A stretch of 64,000 bases of DNA from Doryteuthis pealeii (lineage: Eukaryota; Mollusca; Cephalopoda; Myopsida; Loliginidae): the NCBI GenBank assembly GCA_023376005.1, contig CM042157.1:60244773-60308772 (forward strand), written 5' to 3'. Made by a program: the position numbers and the translations under genes. Below, in pieces: positions 32,470 to 42,985 of the stretch. Every line of letters starts with the position of its first letter. The stretch's first letter is position 1. The notes beneath the pieces were generated by a model that saw only the letters and a program-made list of their open reading frames with translations, did no database searches and was not told the origin of the DNA.

Positions 32470-32830
32470 ATATGCTCAATTGTGTTGAAACTGCTAAAAA
32501 TAAAACTGTTAGGATAAAACCTAATAAAAAATATAGAGAGCTGCTCCTCTCGATCAGTAGAAGAAAGTTTCTACCCATGACAGATGCATTGTGGGAGCTA
32601 GAACAGGAAATCGGTCTTCTGCCACGACACTCATGGATTGGGACACGAGATAGCTGGTTGTACATAAGTTAAGCTCTTAAGTCATTTTCTGGGTAGTGGC
32701 ATTTCTCTATCCTGTGTTAAATAAAACCTTGTTAATTTCCAACAAACTTGTCTCGCATTTTCATTCAGTGTTCCGTATTTTATTTGTATGTAAAACATTC
32801 AAACAAAAACAAAAAACTCACTCACCTTTA
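32470..32830 (+). other. Possible retroelement 3' region
   Basis: A 66-codon open frame (32472-32672) ends in GLLPRHSWIGTRDSWLYIS. It is followed by sequence with an AATAAA signal (about 32720) and 'CTCGCATTTTCATTCAGTG'. This looks like the end of a coding region plus an LTR-like or 3' UTR segment, but no family could be named. Confidence 0.3.
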
Positions 32831-32963
32831 AAAGGGCTTACACTTATTTTTATCCAGGTAATCCAGTAAATAATCCCAGTAGTAAAATCCAAGCTTTGTA
32901 AATTCATTTGTTTTACTAATTTCATTCGTGGATTGAAAAAAAAGATGTTTAGATTGTACTTAC

Positions 32964-32975
32964 CTTTAATTGATC
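32964..32975 (-). CDS. MYO5: Candidate 12-nt MYO5 microexon (DQLK)
   Basis: On the minus strand, a pyrimidine run ending in TTTTTCTAATTTCAG is followed by GATCAATTAAAG and then GTAAGTACA. These are strong acceptor and donor sequences only 12 nt apart. The segment is phase 0 and encodes DQLK, which extends FAKG of exon 2. At this place human myosin Va reads EEGK-DLEYHL and Drosophila reads SGKLKEV, so an acidic-x-Leu-Lys stretch is plausible. The rest of the motor (HLRNP, LSYLHEPAVLHNL) was not seen in the window, so the next exon would lie off the left edge. A chance pair of splice-like signals in 15 kb of intron cannot be excluded. It is bracketed by the inverted pair at 32187-32366 and 34620-34802. 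Confidence 0.42.
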
Positions 32976-33089
32976 CTGAAATTAGAAAAAGAAAGAAATT
33001 AAAATTTCTGGATCATTTGTTTATTTGAATTTACAAATATCATTCACATATAAAAGATAGAATTATTTATTTGGCATGTACAAAATGGT

Positions 33090-33268
33090 CCAAAAGTCAG
33101 GTCCCTGCCAACTAAGCATATGAGTAGCACAGCTTGGGTAATCTGATCTGTGCAGCAAAGCATCCGAGAGCTAATGGTAGGTGTGGTGCTCAACCTCAGC
33201 AAAAACAATCTTCCTGTTTTAGTACTAGCAAAAAGAGGATAGACTCCCTCACTGTTCAGCAGACCTTC
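33090..33268 (+). repeat. SINE-1 copy, headless, variant subfamily
   Basis: It starts within 'TCCCTGCCAACTAAGCATAT' and has the 'GCTTGGGTAATCTGATC' variant shared with 12017 and 35220. Confidence 0.75.
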
Positions 33269-33317
33269 CCAATTAGAAGTTATATTTTGGTATGGATGTA
33301 AAGACAGATCAATTTGA

Positions 33318-33455
33318 ATCATAGATGGAAACCTAACAGGTACTACCACTCTAAATAAAAGTGGACCCGGGTGTAATGGCAATGAAGGAGAACTCCACAC
33401 TCTTCAGAACTGGAACTTCACTAGATGCAGTTTAGCATCAGACCCAGGACACTAA
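33318..33455 (+). repeat. Rep-A fragment
   Basis: 'ATAGATGGAAACCTAACAGG' to 'GACCCAGGACACTAAATTGG', then SINE-3 begins 15 bp later. Confidence 0.7.
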
Positions 33456-33470
33456 ATTGGTAAAAAAATA

Positions 33471-33845
33471 ATTGGACACATGGCCTAGTGGATAAGGTAG
33501 TTAGGTTGACAGTTCTAAGTGACAGTTATCGCTGGATACTGGGTTCAATCCTGAGTAGAGGCAGTTAGAAAAATAATTAACACAACTCCTACCCCAGCTA
33601 TAGTTAGCAGAATGAGAACAGGATACCACCATGTAATAAATAAAGGGTTAGGTTCAAAGTTCCGTGATGGCTCCCGATTACGACAAGAAAGTTCCCGAGT
33701 TCGAAAAGAAGGTTCCCGAGTCTGAGAAGGTTCCTGAGTCCGACAAGAAATACCTGAAGAAGGCCGGAGGGCATATCGGCCGAAACGTTGTACAAATAAC
33801 AATGAAGATGGGGACAATAGTCCGAATAACGCAGATAATACTAAA
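33471..33845 (+). repeat. SINE-3 copy, three internal units
   Basis: Full length. The tRNA-like head 'GGCCTAGTGGATAAG' (A box) and 'GGGTTCAATCCTGAG' (B box) are clear. It goes on through 'AGAATGAGAACAGGATACC' and three GTTCC(C/T)GAGTCCGA units into 'TACCTGAAGAAGGCCGG' and 'CGGCCGAAACGTTGTAC'. From 33664 an open frame encodes repeated KKVPE(S/F)(E/D) units, then YLKKAGGHIGRNVVQI. Confidence 0.85.
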
Positions 33846-33969
33846 TAATTTTTATGTTAGATTTTTTAACAACTTCATGTGCATCAATAAATTGATAGAA
33901 ATAATTTTCATTAATTTCATGAATATCAAGGAATTAGAAAAAACAACTTCATGTATATCAATAAATTAT

Positions 33970-34345
33970 GGTTGCCCCCCAGCCACCAACTTTTCGCACA
34001 CATTCAATAAAAAGGTTTGGGTGATTGCTATAAAAACAATTTGAAGACTATGGTTGGAACCATCATATAGGTGCTAGGGCTTGCCATGACCATCCAATTG
34101 ATCAGATGAGTCTCTTCAACCTCCCATCTAGCTCAAGACAGGACTAAGTTGGAGTGTTGCATGTCACAGGACCACTTAATATCCAGTTCACAGACTGCTC
34201 AGCAACCAAAATCCTGTCCTCAGGAATTATGAGTAGCCACCCACAACCAGCTGGTGGCCCCATTTGGTGAGTCTTAACCCTCGGCAGAGGTGCTGTTTAC
34301 GTATTCTATAGCTGCAGCCGACAGGGCATACAGTGTATTCAACAG
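33970..34345 (+). repeat. Rep-A copy, 3' half
   Basis: From 'CACATTCAATAAAAAGGTTT' to 'TGCTGTTTACGTATTCTATA'. The 5' half at 33318-33455 may be the other part of one copy, split by SINE-3. Confidence 0.72.
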
Positions 34346-34619
34346 GATGGGGTAATATAATTTGATTAACCTAATTAATATTCATGAGTAATTAGAGAAG
34401 GTTTTGATTAAAAAGGGAGGGGCAATAACAATGGTAGCCCAAAGAAGATAATGAGGATGAATCAGACCATTCCAGCCTCTTTTTTTTTTTTAGTAGGCAC
34501 AGAGCATTATCCACCCTACTACAACCCCAGTTACCCCCCACACACACTCACCCCTTCTTGTTCATTGTAGACAAAAGAACCTTGTTTCTCGATATACACT
34601 ACCTAACTCTATATGTGTT

Positions 34620-34802
34620 GGTTAACTCATCAATAGTCAACAGGCTTAGAGATGAGTAGCTAATTTCCTGACTGAACTGTTTGATCCTGCCAGTTGAACT
34701 ATGAAGTTCATCCACCAGCATCTGCCTTGTTTTACATCCACCATGCTGCTATCCATGGTTTATAGTGCTGCATGCTTTTATGGCATATATATTGTACATA
34801 TA
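34620..34802 (-). repeat. 180-bp inverted-pair arm, right
   Basis: The partner of 32187-32366, about 2.25 kb away in opposite orientation. The sequence diverges completely outside the arm on both sides. Confidence 0.88.
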
Positions 34803-34939
34803 TATGTGTTGGTTAAACCAAGTTGATCAATGGAAAAGTAAATTCATAATCAATGTGCTGAAAATATGTATTTACCCAACCTGTTTGCCACGTGTAAGAT
34901 GGGGTGATCCCATTTACACCAAACAGGGGTGTATTTATG

Positions 34940-35216
34940 TATTTACCTAACCCAAGCAGGATGGGACATATGGTCAATTTCTTAAGCAGATTTTAACAGG
35001 TTTGAATTCAGAGTTTTTCTTCTCCTAGACTGGTTGCCAGACCCTAGCCTACCCTACTATGTACCTATAACTGGAGAGAGAATAGTTGGATTCATACATT
35101 TCCTAAAGGTATTAGGGCTATGTGAAATGCAAACAGCTTTGTCCAAGATTTGAACTCTCATCACTGTGTCCATTTCCTACAATGATAACCATTACTCCAC
35201 GGGTGCATCTATTGAT
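34940..35216 (-). repeat. SINE-2 copy
   Basis: Full-length minus-strand copy with head 'GTGGAGTAATGGTTATCATT' and tail 'CATCCTGCTTGGGTTAGG'. Sequence fits well with the copies at 37005 and 44508. Confidence 0.85.
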
Positions 35217-35219
35217 CTA

Positions 35220-35445
35220 GAAAAGTTGCCAGAGTGGCCTATTGTCGGTATCAGCTGGACTTTTTGCTAGCACTAGACCAGGGAGATTGTTTTTGCTGAA
35301 CTGAAACCCCACACCTACTTTACTGCACAGATCAGATTACCCAAGCTGTGTTACTCATGCGGCAAGGTGGCAAGGACCTGTATTGAACCCAGAATCTTGT
35401 GATTCCTATGTTGTTGATTCCAAATGTTCTACTAACTGATTTAAA
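35220..35445 (-). repeat. SINE-1 copy, variant subfamily
   Basis: A minus-strand copy directly abutting the SINE-2 above. Internally deleted, with the 'GCTTGGGTAATCTGATC' variant and a degraded head. Confidence 0.78.
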
Positions 35446-35588
35446 AGTAGTCTAAAAATAAAAGGGAACAAGATAGAAAGGTGAGAATATGTGAAATACC
35501 AACAGAGAAAGAGTGCCATTGGGGACTTGGATACAAAAGACCATCACTAGAGGGATAAATGACAAAGTATTTTGAGATTTGTGGCTAA

Positions 35589-36060
35589 AAAAAAAAAAAA
35601 AAAAACATAAAAGGAGCTCTAATGCAGTTGTTTTCCAAGCTAAAAGAAATCTCCATCACTTTGGCTGTCAGCTTTGTCTCTTTCATAGATGTTAATTTTT
35701 GCCATCATTGCTTTATTCCTTGCCTTCCAGTTGCCATAACAACCAACAGCAAACCACACTTGTACTCGAGAAAGAATAAACCAGATCATCCAAGGTTGAA
35801 AGGTGTCCATTCAGCTATAGAAGACTTGCAACCACTTGGCCAGGTGAAAAAAAAAAAAAAAAAAAAAAGAGAGAGAGAGAGAGAGAGAGGGGGGGGGAAG
35901 AAGTCTCTTCACAACTCAAGAGAAAGAACAAAAAGTATTTTTCTTTTTTTTTTTTTCCTTGTGCTGATGATTGCAGCGTCGGAAAGGCCAAGCAGACAGA
36001 GGATTACAACATAGCTAATCAATAGCGAGAAAAATTCTTCACATTTATATAGAACTTTAC
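35589..36060. other. Unassigned; poly-A and (GA)n tract
   Basis: A run of A at 35589-35606, an (A)n(GA)n(G)n tract at 35848-35899 and a T run near 35945. A 130-codon plus-strand frame (35622-36014) spans the GA tract and looks fortuitous: much of it encodes Lys-Arg-Glu repeats. Confidence 0.45.
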
Positions 36061-36164
36061 AGTGGACAATTGACGCCATTCAACTGTAAATGTACCAGAA
36101 GCAAGCCAGAGGGTGTAGTCATCCAGAACATTGCATACACAGAACAGCAAAGACATTTGGTTTG

Positions 36165-36340
36165 TCTTTTTTTGTTTATTGGCATGTCAATCTTCATGGG
36201 TGATTTAATGCCAAAAGCCATCTTTGTAAAAGAACAGTAGTGGTACTATTTAACCCATGATTGGGTTTGCTTTCTTCGTTTAAAGGCATATCAACCTTCA
36301 TGGTTTATTTAATTGCCAAAGCCATTATTGTATGTATTTA
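36165..36340 (+). repeat. Rep-C pieces, two in tandem
   Basis: 'GGCATGTCAATCTTCATGGG' with 'AAGCCATCTTTGTAAAAGA' and then 'GGCATATCAACCTTCATGG'. The second breaks off into a SINE-2. Confidence 0.7.
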
Positions 36341-36586
36341 TCAACCCCTCTGCATAAGCAAAATATGACACAAGATGAATTTTTAAGCAGAGTTTTGAAT
36401 TTAGAGTTTTCCTTCTCTAAGACTGGTTGCCATGCCAAGGTTAGAGAGTCCTGCTTGCCCTACTATTTAACCATAGCTGAAGGAAGAACAGTTGAATGCA
36501 TACCTTTTCCCAAGTGTATTAGCACTATGTGAAATGCAAAAAGCTTTGTCCAGGATTTGAACTCAGTTTGCTGTGTCCATTATTTG
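36336..36586 (-). repeat. SINE-2 copy
   Basis: Minus-strand copy, body and tail intact, head ending at 'GGACACAGCAAACTGAGTTC'. Confidence 0.82.
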
Positions 36587-37004
36587 TTTTTTATATTTGC
36601 TATGATTGAAATCAAAGTTCCTTAAAGTCTAACACCCAAATAGTTATTAAATAAAGTAAAAAAAGAAAAGCATGAAGAGTTCATTAAGTGCATAATGTTA
36701 AAATTATTAATGTTATTTACTTTGAGCCTTACCCAAATATTTATGATTGGAATACAAATCTTAAGTGACAATTCAAATTTAAAACTACAAGGGATGACTG
36801 AGGATAAGGCAAACAGTTTAAAAGACCCAACAAATCTGGAGCCTGAACTGGAAGCTCCAATACAAAGATTGGAGTATTTGGGTGTAAATCCGAGGACAGT
36901 GCAAAGTATAATAATAATGATAAAGCACTTCAGTACTGAGAAGCCTACATAAGAGGAGGGTGTGGTTTTTCAGAAGCAAGAGCTCCATATATTCAAGAAA
37001 ACAG

Positions 37005-37283
37005 AGGCATGTGGTCTAATGAGTTGTAGGAAATGGACTCGTCAACGCGAGTTCAAATCTTGGACGAAGCTGTTGGCATTTCACATACACTAATATCTTG
37101 GGAAAGGTATGAATCCAATTCTCCCTCCAGCTATGGGTAAATAGCAGGACAGACTGGACTCTTTAACCATGGCTAGGTAACCAGTCTAGAAGGAAAACTC
37201 TAAATTCAAACCTGTTAAACTCGCTTAAGAAATTGACCTTGTGTCGCATCCTGTTCGTGCAGAGGGGTTGGTAAATATATATT
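37005..37283 (+). repeat. SINE-2 copy, full length
   Basis: Head 'GAGGCATGTGGTCTAATGAG' and B box GAGTTCAAATCTTGG are present. Body 'GCATTTCACATACACTAATA' to tail 'GTTCGTGCAGAGGGGTTGG'. Confidence 0.85.
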
Positions 37284-37770
37284 CAAGAAAACAATCTGTT
37301 AATAGGCAGGTGGATGGTTGGTTACAAGAAGAACATAGACAGCATGGGATAGACTGGCCAAGTCTTTGTCTACAATCTGTTTTATGATAATAAGAAACCA
37401 CTATCCAAGTCCATATTGGAACGTGCCACATATCTCCTCCTATAGTGTAGTCAGGTCTCCTTAAGTTTTTCTGTCAGGTTGTATCAAGGTTTCTGCTTCT
37501 CCTTTGGGTAGGGTTATCTCTTTTTTAAGGGTTGGTGTTTCTCTTCTATGGCTGGGGGTGTCTATGTCTGCATTCCATCTTGCTCTTTTAATCAGGAAAC
37601 ACGGAGACATATTATTATATGTATACACTTTCATTGCCTCAAAAGCCTTTTCCCCTGATATATTGTCAACCCACACATAGGGAGTGGGGGTGGCAGAGAC
37701 AGAAAGACACATTTTGCCCAACCAGGCTGGTAAGATCAACTGAACTCTCCCTGAATCAAGACACAATCAC
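37284..37770. other. Unassigned
   Basis: About 0.5 kb with a 101-codon minus-strand open frame (37461-37766). Composition is more balanced than the surroundings, but the frame shows no domain. Treat it as chance unless a homologue is found. Confidence 0.35.
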
Positions 37771-38060
37771 ATTATATATATATATATATATATATAAAGT
37801 CATCAGGCGGCCTAAAGTCGGTATCAGCCAATCAGCAAGGGAGTCTATCCCCTTTTCACTTGCGCTAGGCCAAGGAGATTATTTTAGCGTCTGAGGTGGA
37901 GTGCCACACCTACCATCAGCTCATTACTTTACCGCACAGATCCCTGTGCTACTCATACGCTGAGTTGGTGAGGGCCGGTATCGAACTAGGAACCTTTTGG
38001 TCTCTAGCCGAACACTCTACCGACTGAGCAAACCCGGCCCATATATATATATATATATAA
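37771..38060 (-). repeat. SINE-1 copy between (TA)n tracts
   Basis: The SINE-1 occupies 37796-38040 on the minus strand. TA tracts at 37771-37795 and 38041-38059 flank it. It probably inserted within one TA tract, which then serves as the target duplication. Confidence 0.9.
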
Positions 38061-38914
38061 GTAATTAAAAAGTCATTAATCTAAATTCTGGTTGTTTCTA
38101 GAAATTCCAATTCTAATAGTTTCTCATTTTAAACTTTTGACCTAAAAGTCCTAAGATTTGACTTAACCTATCATCTTCAACTTCAAAGGGACTCCTTCGG
38201 GGATGGCTGCCACACAGTCTGAAATTTTAATCCTTTCTGTCTCCATCTGTGTGTAAAATCCATTTATTCATTTGCTGATCCGCACTTAAGATTTTTGGTT
38301 GACTGGGTCACTCTTCTTGTTTTTTTTTTTTTTTTTTATTTCTTTATCCCCCTCCTGTAACATTCCTACCACGATAAACTTGAAGAGTAAATAAAAAAAT
38401 ATATTCTCAGAATTTGTTTTGTTTTTCATTCCATTTATTTACCTTGTTGAGATAACAAACCGCTAATTCTAGTTTCAACTAGAACCCAGTGGCTGCCACA
38501 TCAAGCAATATTCTTATTTCTAGTGGCAATTAAATTCATTACAATCACAATGCTTCAAAAATTCCAAATGAGTTAATCCCATTGCCAAAGATGATTCTTG
38601 GCTTCTAGCCACACAAATATCCTAAAATGACACCACACCCTTCATCATTTTTTTTATTCAAATAAAAGCCAAAAGAGACAGAAAAATGTCAATATTCACA
38701 AGCCAAGTTTTTATTTACTGCCAATTTTATTTCCACATAATGGATTCTTCAATGATCAAATGTAAAAAAAAAAATGTAAAAAAAAAAGAACAACAAAAAA
38801 ATAAGAAAATTATTTGGCAACCACTTGACAATTTTAATGTCCATCCATAAATTAGGTTAAATCTTATATGATATTTGTAGTGTGTTCATCTGTCTGTCTG
38901 TCTGTCTATCTGTC

Positions 38915-39085
38915 CCGGGCTTGACATGATCAGCTGATTGATCAGTGGGGTTCCTCCGACTGCCCGTATAGCCTAAGTAAGGGCTAAAGTGGAGTGTTGC
39001 ATGTCATGGACTAATCAGCTACCAAGATTGCATCCTTAAGCATCACGCGTTGCTACCCATGGCCAACAGGTGGCCCCATTGGGAG
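38915..39085 (+). repeat. Rep-A tail fragment
   Basis: 'GGGCTTGACATGATCAGCTG' to 'AACAGGTGGCCCCATTGGGA', joined at its left to a (CTGT)n tract at 38888-38913. Confidence 0.75.
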
Positions 39086-39239
39086 GCCAACAAACACAGA
39101 TAGACAATAATACTGCATTGTTCGCACATCAGAAGCCATATGATATTTCAAAATATGAATTAATACAATTGTAATTTCACTGACAGATAAATTATCCAAA
39201 ATGTGGCATATGTTAAATTAATTGTTTGTTGTTTGTTTG

Positions 39240-39330
39240 TTTATTGATTTTAACGGCATATCAACCCGTATGGGGTTATGTCATGCCTAACGGTTAGGAA
39301 GTGATACATATCATGTATTTATATTTATAC
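39240..39330 (+). repeat. Rep-E copy
   Basis: 'TTGATTTTAACGGCATATC' with AACCCGTATGGGGTTATG and 'CTAACGGTTAGGAAGTGA'. Extends to about 39358 with 'TTGGTTTTAACAATGTGTTA', as at 40880. Confidence 0.72.
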
Positions 39331-39447
39331 TTTTTAGTAATTGGTTTTAACAATGTGTTAAATTGAGTAGAAAAGAAAGAAAAAAAAAAAAAGAAAAAAA
39401 AAAAAAGCATGTACCAGGATAAAAAAAACAACTTTTCTATTAGTCTG

Positions 39448-39560
39448 AATTTTTTAGATGAGGCTTGATAATTTGTATCATTTACATTTTTGTTATATAC
39501 GCAACATTTCAGCCAATGTGTCTTTCAGTCTTCTTCAGGTGCTTCTTGTCAAACAGGTGA
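39448..39560 (-). repeat. SINE-3 3' fragment
   Basis: Worn minus-strand copy of the 3' part ('CACCTGAAGAAGACTGAAAG', 'GGCTGAAATGTTGCGTAT'). Confidence 0.65.
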
Positions 39561-39714
39561 AAATAACATAGAACACTCAACTATCAGACGGCAATTAAGC
39601 TAGCTCATGTAGAGGGCTCTTGATTAAGCCTTCAACCCAACAATGATACATCATGCATTGAGTACATAAGTTTTATTAAATTTTGACAATATTTTTCAAA
39701 CAACAGTTGGTACA

Positions 39715-40069
39715 TTATAGTATATGGCCTATGAAATCATGTCTTTCTTTTGAATGTGGCCTACGAAATCATGTCTCTCTTATAGTATGTGGCCTAACAT
39801 AAAAAGCATATTATAAGGTTATAATAAAAACTGCTAACCCTATTTCAGAATTTAAGAATATTTTAGAATTAAATAGATCTCTGATTCATGTAAATTATGG
39901 ATACATTCTTTTTTAATCATTCCTTATTACAGCTTATGAGTGAATTGCATTTCTTGAAATTGAATATATGTGAAAAATAATTAGTTTCAATAAATTGCCT
40001 ACTACTTATATCTATAAATATACTCTTACTGAGATAGGACACATTCAAACTGGGTAGGCCACATACTAG
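39715..40069 (-). mobile_element. MITE-1 copy
   Basis: The same element as 12621-12990 in the opposite direction, about 355 bp. The left end has three tandem terminal motifs ('TATAGTATATGGCCTA', 'AATGTGGCCTACG', 'TATAGTATGTGGCCTA'), the right end one ('GGCCACATACTAGA'). Interior similarity is high throughout. Confidence 0.82.
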
Positions 40070-40371
40070 AACACCACACAACAGTTTTCATAAAAATAAT
40101 GATATAATTTGTCTATTTGGAACTTATTGCAAAGCTGCATGATAAACGTTTTTCATTTTCCTATTCGGGGTGGTACAAAGAGCTTGTTTCCATTCCCAAC
40201 CATTGAACAACCAGCATTATAAAATAAACAAAAGCCTTGATGAAGATCTACTAAAACAGATTGAAACACTGCAGCATTGGCAAAATAAACATCACTCAAT
40301 TAATGAACCTGTGTTTTTTTTTTAATTTTTCACTATATTACATACTGTCAGATTCACTTCCATTTCTCTCT

Positions 40372-40373
<2 letters not shown>

Positions 40374-40416
<43 letters not shown>
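40374..40416. repeat. (TA)n microsatellite
   Basis: Pure TA tract followed by AAAGAGAGAGAAAG. Confidence 0.9.
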
Positions 40417-40420
<4 letters not shown>

Positions 40421-40879
40421 AGAGAGAAAGATTTCTTTTTTTTAGACAACTATAAACTACAGAGAAAACAAAATCAAAATTGATCATTACATCAAGAGTT
40501 ATTATATAAATCTATTTATTATAAGTATTGCATTAACATTTAAGCTTACCTTTTAAAAGTTCAGTGATAATTCTTCTGCTTCTACTTAATCTATAGACAA
40601 TTTTATGTATATAGGTCCTTACTTTGCATACTAATAATTATTTCTATTTTATGGGTGATTTTTGCAATTAATTTTGATTATTCCCAAATCTATAGTTATA
40701 ACCCAAATTTATAGAAATTGTTATCATACTAATAAATTTTTTTGGCAAAAAAAAAAAAAAAAAAAAAAAAAAATCAGAATTGTGGGTTTGGATTTGGCTC
40801 GCAATGTTTTTAATTTGATCATGGAGACAGCCAGATTCCAAAATGGTATGATATGTTGGGCTATAATCTCTAAGATGGT

Positions 40880-41010
40880 CGGTTGGTTGACTGATTTTAA
40901 TGGCATATCAACCCGTCTGGGGTTATGTCATGACTAGCAGTTAGGAAGTAATATATGTTGTGTATTTATATTTACACTTTTGTAGTAACTGGTTTTAACA
41001 ATGCGTTAGC
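40880..41010 (+). repeat. Rep-E copy
   Basis: 'GGTTGGTTGACTGATTTTAA' with TGGCATATCAACCCG and 'GCAGTTAGGAAGTAATA'. The longest Rep-E match to 39240-39358, including 'GGTTTTAACAATGCGTTA'. Confidence 0.72.
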
Positions 41011-41917
41011 ATCATTGAGGATTATGTTGCATGGTATTGATTAAGTTCATGTCAATATTCTACAGTATAATTTTATTTCCTTAAAAAAGGACAGAATGTC
41101 TTCTATGTTGACATTTTCAGATATATCTTTCATATTGTTTGCATTAAAATAACAGTTTCTGATGTGAGCAAAAACCCTGCATTCTATGAATAGGTGTTTG
41201 ATATGTTTCACACTGTGGTTGTTGTTCTTGTTTGAGTATATAGGAGTGAGTTAGTCACAACCTCTAAGAGTAAAGTTGAAAAATGTGACACAAATATTAA
41301 GTTGCATGTTTACGGGTTTGAGCCACAAAACTTATGTGACCCAAAAAAAAAAAAAAAAAACATTTTCCTGACCTCCCACCATGCTGGATTAACACAAGGT
41401 TTTTTTACGTGAGGATTTGTGACCAGAATGAACAGCTGAGAGTAATTGAAAAATGCTAATCAAGCAGCTGACATACAAAACCGTCCACTTTCTAGAGTAA
41501 GACATGTACAAACACATGTCAACTATTTACATATGCCTGACCTATACTTATTAGTGAGTCCATGCACCTTATCTTTAGTAAATAAATTAACTGTGTTGAA
41601 AAACAACAAGTACCGACAAGGTTTCTCGGCAAGTGCTCAATAGACCCAAGTCCTTGATATACCAAGCAAAAAATACTTAAAAGTAGTACCAATTTTAAAA
41701 AACCCATAATAAAGGGCTCTTGAACAAAACCTGGCAACTCATGCAAACAGAAAATGGCAAGTTATATTTAAAAGGTTGTCCAAGGAAGGAGAAGAATCAA
41801 TAAAGTTTGATGTCAGTGTCATCACAAAAGTTGATAGAACAAAGGTCAAAGATAGTTAACCATTGCACCAAATGAGACTGACTGGGATAGTAAATTATTG
41901 ATAACGAGTTCAATTCT

Positions 41918-42425
41918 CACAGGTAGGTTGGTTGGTTGTATTTTACGGGGAAATCAATCCTTGGGTTATTTTATGCTGAAGACGTTTTTGTTTTATTCAT
42001 TCTTGTTGGGTATTCAAATTTCTCCGGTAAAAGTGGCCCTAAGGATAATGGTTATGAAGGGGTGCTCCACACTACCCAGAGCTGCAGAATTGGAACCTCA
42101 ACACCAGATGCAGTTTATCATCATACCCAGGACACTAAGATCCTCAGCTACCATCTACTAGCATATATGATTTTAAAAAATTGGGGGAGTCCATAAGAGC
42201 AATAGGGTTGGGGAAATCGTATAGGTGCTAGGGCTTGACATGATCAGCCAATTGATCCACCCCACCAAGTAAGGGCCAAAGTGGAGGGTTGCATGTCATG
42301 GACTGCTCAGTTACCAGGATTCCATCTGCAGGCATTACAGGTTACCATCCATGACCAACAGGCGCCCCCATTCCTCTGTAGAAGTGCAGTCAGCATATTT
42401 TAAAGCCTCGGCTGACAAGACTAAT
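41918..42425 (+). repeat. Rep-A copy
   Basis: Head 'GGTAGGTTGGTTGGTTGTAT', a deletion removes the T-rich segment and the 'ACCCATAGATGGG' box, and the body runs on to 'GCAGTCAGCATATTTTAAAG'. Confidence 0.78.
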
Positions 42426-42607
42426 TGTCATAAAATGCACCATGCTTCTGGTTCAGCTTAGTAAATTATATCAATCTGCCTAAGAGACTTCAGCAACTGG
42501 TTTTTATATTCAGTTATCTTTCTCTTACACTGGTCCCCCAACAAGGCTAGAGAGCCCAGCATGCCCAACATATCTAGGTTCATGGATGAGGATTATCTTT
42601 AATCAAT

Positions 42608-42780
42608 TGTTGGATTTTAACAGCATATCACCCCATCAAAGGTTTGTTATTCCTAGAGGTTAGGGAATTGCATTTATTGTATCTACATATATATTTACCC
42701 AACACCTCTGCACAAGCAGGATGTTTTCCTTTTCCTAAACTGGTTGCCTAACTCAAGTTAAATCCCCCTTGTCCCCTATA
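42608..42780 (+). repeat. Rep-E then SINE-2 fragment
   Basis: 42608-42690 is Rep-E ('GTTGGATTTTAACAGCATAT'). 42693-42780 is the reverse-strand tail and centre of SINE-2 ('CAACACCTCTGCACAAGCAG'). Confidence 0.6.
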
Positions 42781-42786
42781 ACAAAA

Positions 42787-42985
42787 GTTTGGTTTGGTTT
42801 CTATGTTTAATGGCATATCAGCCTTCATGAGTTTTTTTTAAGAAAAAATTAAGAACAGTAGGGATACTATTTAACCCTGAATTGGAGGAAAATGGGGAGG
42901 TTCATACCTTTCCCAAGAGTATTAGTCCAAATGTGAACGTACTAGCACAACTGGAATTCAAATCCTCGTGGGATACCCCATTTAA
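42787..42985 (+). repeat. Rep-C copy
   Basis: 'GGTTTGGTTTCTATGTTTAA' to 'GTACTAGCACAACTGGAATT'. It passes straight into Rep-H at about 42960. Confidence 0.7.

Noticed and set aside
32820..32935. A second MYO5 exon next to the microexon (minus strand, KLGFYYWDYLLDYLDKNKCK)
   Set aside because: The frame ends in a stop before a GTGAGT donor-like site and the peptide does not resemble the myosin motor head.
1..32963. MYO5 exon 3 encoding HLRNP...LSYLHEPAVLHNL
   Set aside because: I looked on the minus strand for the reverse of the LHEP and LRNP codons and found nothing convincing. It is probably beyond the left edge, but a reading miss is possible.
33044..33400. 118-codon minus-strand frame
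   Set aside because: It crosses SINE-1 and Rep-A pieces in antisense and has no coherent protein content.
33655..33845. SINE-3 as a working hammerhead ribozyme
   Set aside because: CTGAAGA, a GGCC stem, GAAAC and GTC are in order, but an extra A follows the core and the stem I bases (C opposite C) do not pair.
35622..36014. 130-codon plus-strand open frame
   Set aside because: Much of it is Lys/Arg/Glu from an A-run and (GA)n tract. No domain, and the rest is unremarkable.
37461..37766. 101-codon minus-strand frame
   Set aside because: No recognisable domain, no splice or repeat context supporting it. Kept only as unassigned sequence.
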